Shown here piece by piece: positions 33,809 to 34,973 of a stretch of DNA of 34,973 nucleotides (positions within the stretch are counted from its first letter, which is position 1; every line of letters starts with the position of its first letter). The notes beneath the pieces are model-generated. The model worked only from the letters and a program-made list of their open reading frames with translations, was not told the origin of the DNA and ran no database searches. Source of the DNA: Pseudomonadota bacterium (lineage in GTDB: Bacteria > Desulfobacterota > Desulfovibrionia > Desulfovibrionales > Desulfovibrionaceae). The stretch lies in the NCBI GenBank assembly GCA_018817515.1, contig JAHIUD010000010.1, positions 1 through 34,973 on the forward strand. Direction: 5' to 3'. Both the position numbers and the translations under genes were made by a program.

Positions 33809-34414
33809 TTACGCTGTCCTCCCTGCGTCAACCGGCTTGGCAAGGCGAAGTATCGCCTCCATGACATGACGCGTAAGCATTTCAGGCTGGTTGTATTCCG
33901 GCTTGTTTTCCTTGAGGTGCTTGAACACCTTTGCGATCTGAACATGACCGATTATGAGGCTCACCACGGACACCACCAGCAGGGCAGGATCTTCGGTCTG
34001 CACACAGTCTCCGATGATCTGGACCAGCAGGCTGAACGGCCCCTGAAACACCTCGTTTGACAGGAACTTCATCCGGGCGTCATCATTTTCCAACAACTCG
34101 CGGTACAACAAGCGCGAAAATATCTCGTCCTCGAAAAGGAGCGTGGAAAACCAGGTGATGACCATTTCCAGACGTTTCAGCGGATCGTCATATCTGGCAA
34201 CGATGTCGTCGAGCATGCACATCTTGCCCTCGAACACGTACGCGAGGGAGGATCGCACGAGGTCTTCCTTGTCCTTGAAATGGTAATAGAGATTCGCTGG
34301 AGTCATCCCCAGTTGCTTTGCGATGTCGCGCATGGAGACTGCGCTATAGCCCTGCGCCGCAAACTGGCTTGAGGCTTCTCCCAGTATGGTGTTCGGGATT
34401 TCTGCTTTCGTCAT
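33809..34414 (-). CDS. TetR regulator of the second pump operon
   Basis: The 201-residue regulator has the TetR helix-turn-helix (ILGEASSQFAAQGYSAVSMR, MTPANLYYHFKDKEDLV) and a C-terminal domain unlike the CecR type. ATG 34414 follows GGAGG. Its promoter and a palindrome lie at 34435-34482. It is the first gene of the operon with the adaptor and pump, and very likely represses it. Confidence 0.88.
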   Translation of the reverse strand: MTKAEIPNTILGEASSQFAAQGYSAVSMRDIAKQLGMTPANLYYHFKDKEDLVRSSLAYVFEGKMCMLDDIVARYDDPLKRLEMVITWFSTLLFEDEIFSRLLYRELLENDDARMKFLSNEVFQGPFSLLVQIIGDCVQTEDPALLVVSVVSLIIGHVQIAKVFKHLKENKPEYNQPEMLTRHVMEAILRLAKPVDAGRTA

Positions 34415-34434
34415 AAAGCCTCCACGTGTGCTTA

Positions 34435-34482
34435 CTGATCGTTCGTTCAGGAGTGTTTAGCCATGCCCTGCTCAGATGTCAA
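34435..34482 (-). promoter_or_regulatory. Promoter and likely TetR operator of the second pump operon
   Basis: On the minus strand TTGACA (34482-34477), 17-nt spacer, TAAACA (34459-34454) form a near-ideal promoter. Three bases downstream is CTGA-N8-TCAG (34435-34450), the most likely operator. Layout and -10 hexamer match the first efflux operon. Confidence 0.6.
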
Positions 34483-34562
34483 GGGCCGTCCCTTCAACTC
34501 GCCGCGCAAATTTCCGACTTTGCTCCGAACCGCATTGCCCGGTGGAGCCCTCCTTCTCTCTT

Positions 34563-34973
34563 TCACGCCACCTGAACCGGTTTGACCAGCCTGATGGGCG
34601 CTTCTCTCGCCTCCCCGAGCTTCGGCAGCAGCGCGACGGCCTTTTCCTTCTCCGAGGCATGCGCCCCGTAGTAGTTCTTGATGATCATTCGTGGGCTGGT
34701 GCCGGCCAGATGCGCGATGGCGGAAATCTTCACCTTCTTGTCGAGCATAGTGGTAATCCACAGGTGCCGGATGTCGTATAGGCAGACCGGGTACTCCAGT
34801 TCGGCGCGCTTGGCGGCGTTGCTGAAGGCCGTGCCAATGTCCGATACCGGGTGACCATTGTACTCGATGAGATGACCGCTCTTGTGCAAATGACGCCGCT
34901 CCTCCAGCGCCTGCATGAATTCGTCCGAGCACCGGACGAACACCCATTTCTGGACCTTCCGGTGGAACACGCG
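34563..34973 (-). CDS. Tyrosine recombinase (integrase), C-terminal part, runs off the window
   Basis: Only the last 136 or so residues are inside the window; the frame stays open through 34973. The catalytic region reads YDIRHLWITTML, with Arg of the H/Y-x-x-R box, then LAGTSPRMIIKNYYGAHAS with the Tyr nucleophile; the second His of LGHSS is Thr. The first catalytic Arg would lie beyond the edge. Its end matches the decayed tail at 25105. It probably mobilised this island or a neighbouring one; the partner attachment site was not found in the window. Confidence 0.82.
   Translation of the reverse strand, partial: RVFHRKVQKWVFVRCSDEFMQALEERRHLHKSGHLIEYNGHPVSDIGTAFSNAAKRAELEYPVCLYDIRHLWITTMLDKKVKISAIAHLAGTSPRMIIKNYYGAHASEKEKAVALLPKLGEAREAPIRLVKPVQVA

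Noticed and set aside
34541..34550. GGTGGAGC next to the right-edge integrase as the partner attachment site
   Set aside because: It shares only 8 nt with the tmRNA 3' end in inverted orientation, too short to support a call.
34447..34947. 166-residue minus frame overlapping the integrase
   Set aside because: It is the shadow of the recombinase in another frame, without recombinase motifs.
1..34973. CRISPR array
   Set aside because: No series of regularly spaced repeats was seen; the only tandem repeat is the two-unit 12-mer at 25078.

Overview
The window is high-GC Gram-negative DNA. Gene content (tripartite RND efflux systems with lipoprotein adaptors and lipoprotein outer-membrane factors, CecR-type TetR regulators, an HD-GYP phosphodiesterase, a tandem UspA protein) and the small Cys-rich proteins fit a Desulfovibrionaceae-like sulfate reducer. 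That assignment is an inference; no rRNA or housekeeping marker is present to settle it.

Region 1 (1 to about 7857) is accessory DNA, probably part of an integrated plasmid or ICE. It holds short genes with strong ribosome-binding sites, two excisionase-like helix-turn-helix proteins, many hairpin terminators, a decayed phospholipase-D-type nuclease, and two group II intron pieces arranged domain V first, 5' end second. It ends at a junction where a frameshifted plasmid-type gene is joined to the tail of an NAD-dependent epimerase.

Region 2 (7857-12090, minus strand) contains the epimerase, fragments of an HD-GYP gene and probably of a STAND NTPase, a TetR regulator, an intact membrane HD-GYP protein and an 86-residue four-cysteine protein. 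The last has its own promoter with an overlapping inverted repeat.

Region 3 (12431-15982, plus strand) has a lipoprotein alpha/beta hydrolase followed by the most unusual gene here: a TetR/CecR transcription factor fused to a PAS domain and a complete histidine kinase. A broken receiver domain lies just downstream, in what was once the same reading frame.

Region 4 (15992-24671, minus strand) is one long efflux cluster, transcribed in the order tetR, RND pump, universal stress protein, tetR, adaptor, outer-membrane factor. It has a recognisable promoter with a palindrome beside the -10 box.

Region 5 (about 24999-34973) begins with a tmRNA 3'-end fragment, a perfect terminator and the decayed tail of a tyrosine recombinase. 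It continues with a FabH-like ketosynthase, a deleted HD-GYP remnant, and a second efflux set: an outer-membrane factor with its TetR, then the operon tetR, adaptor, pump and Cys-rich protein. It ends at the right edge in a second, related recombinase. This looks like a composite resistance island in which an efflux/HD-GYP/Cys-rich module has been duplicated and then partly eroded. No intact tRNA, rRNA or CRISPR array was seen.
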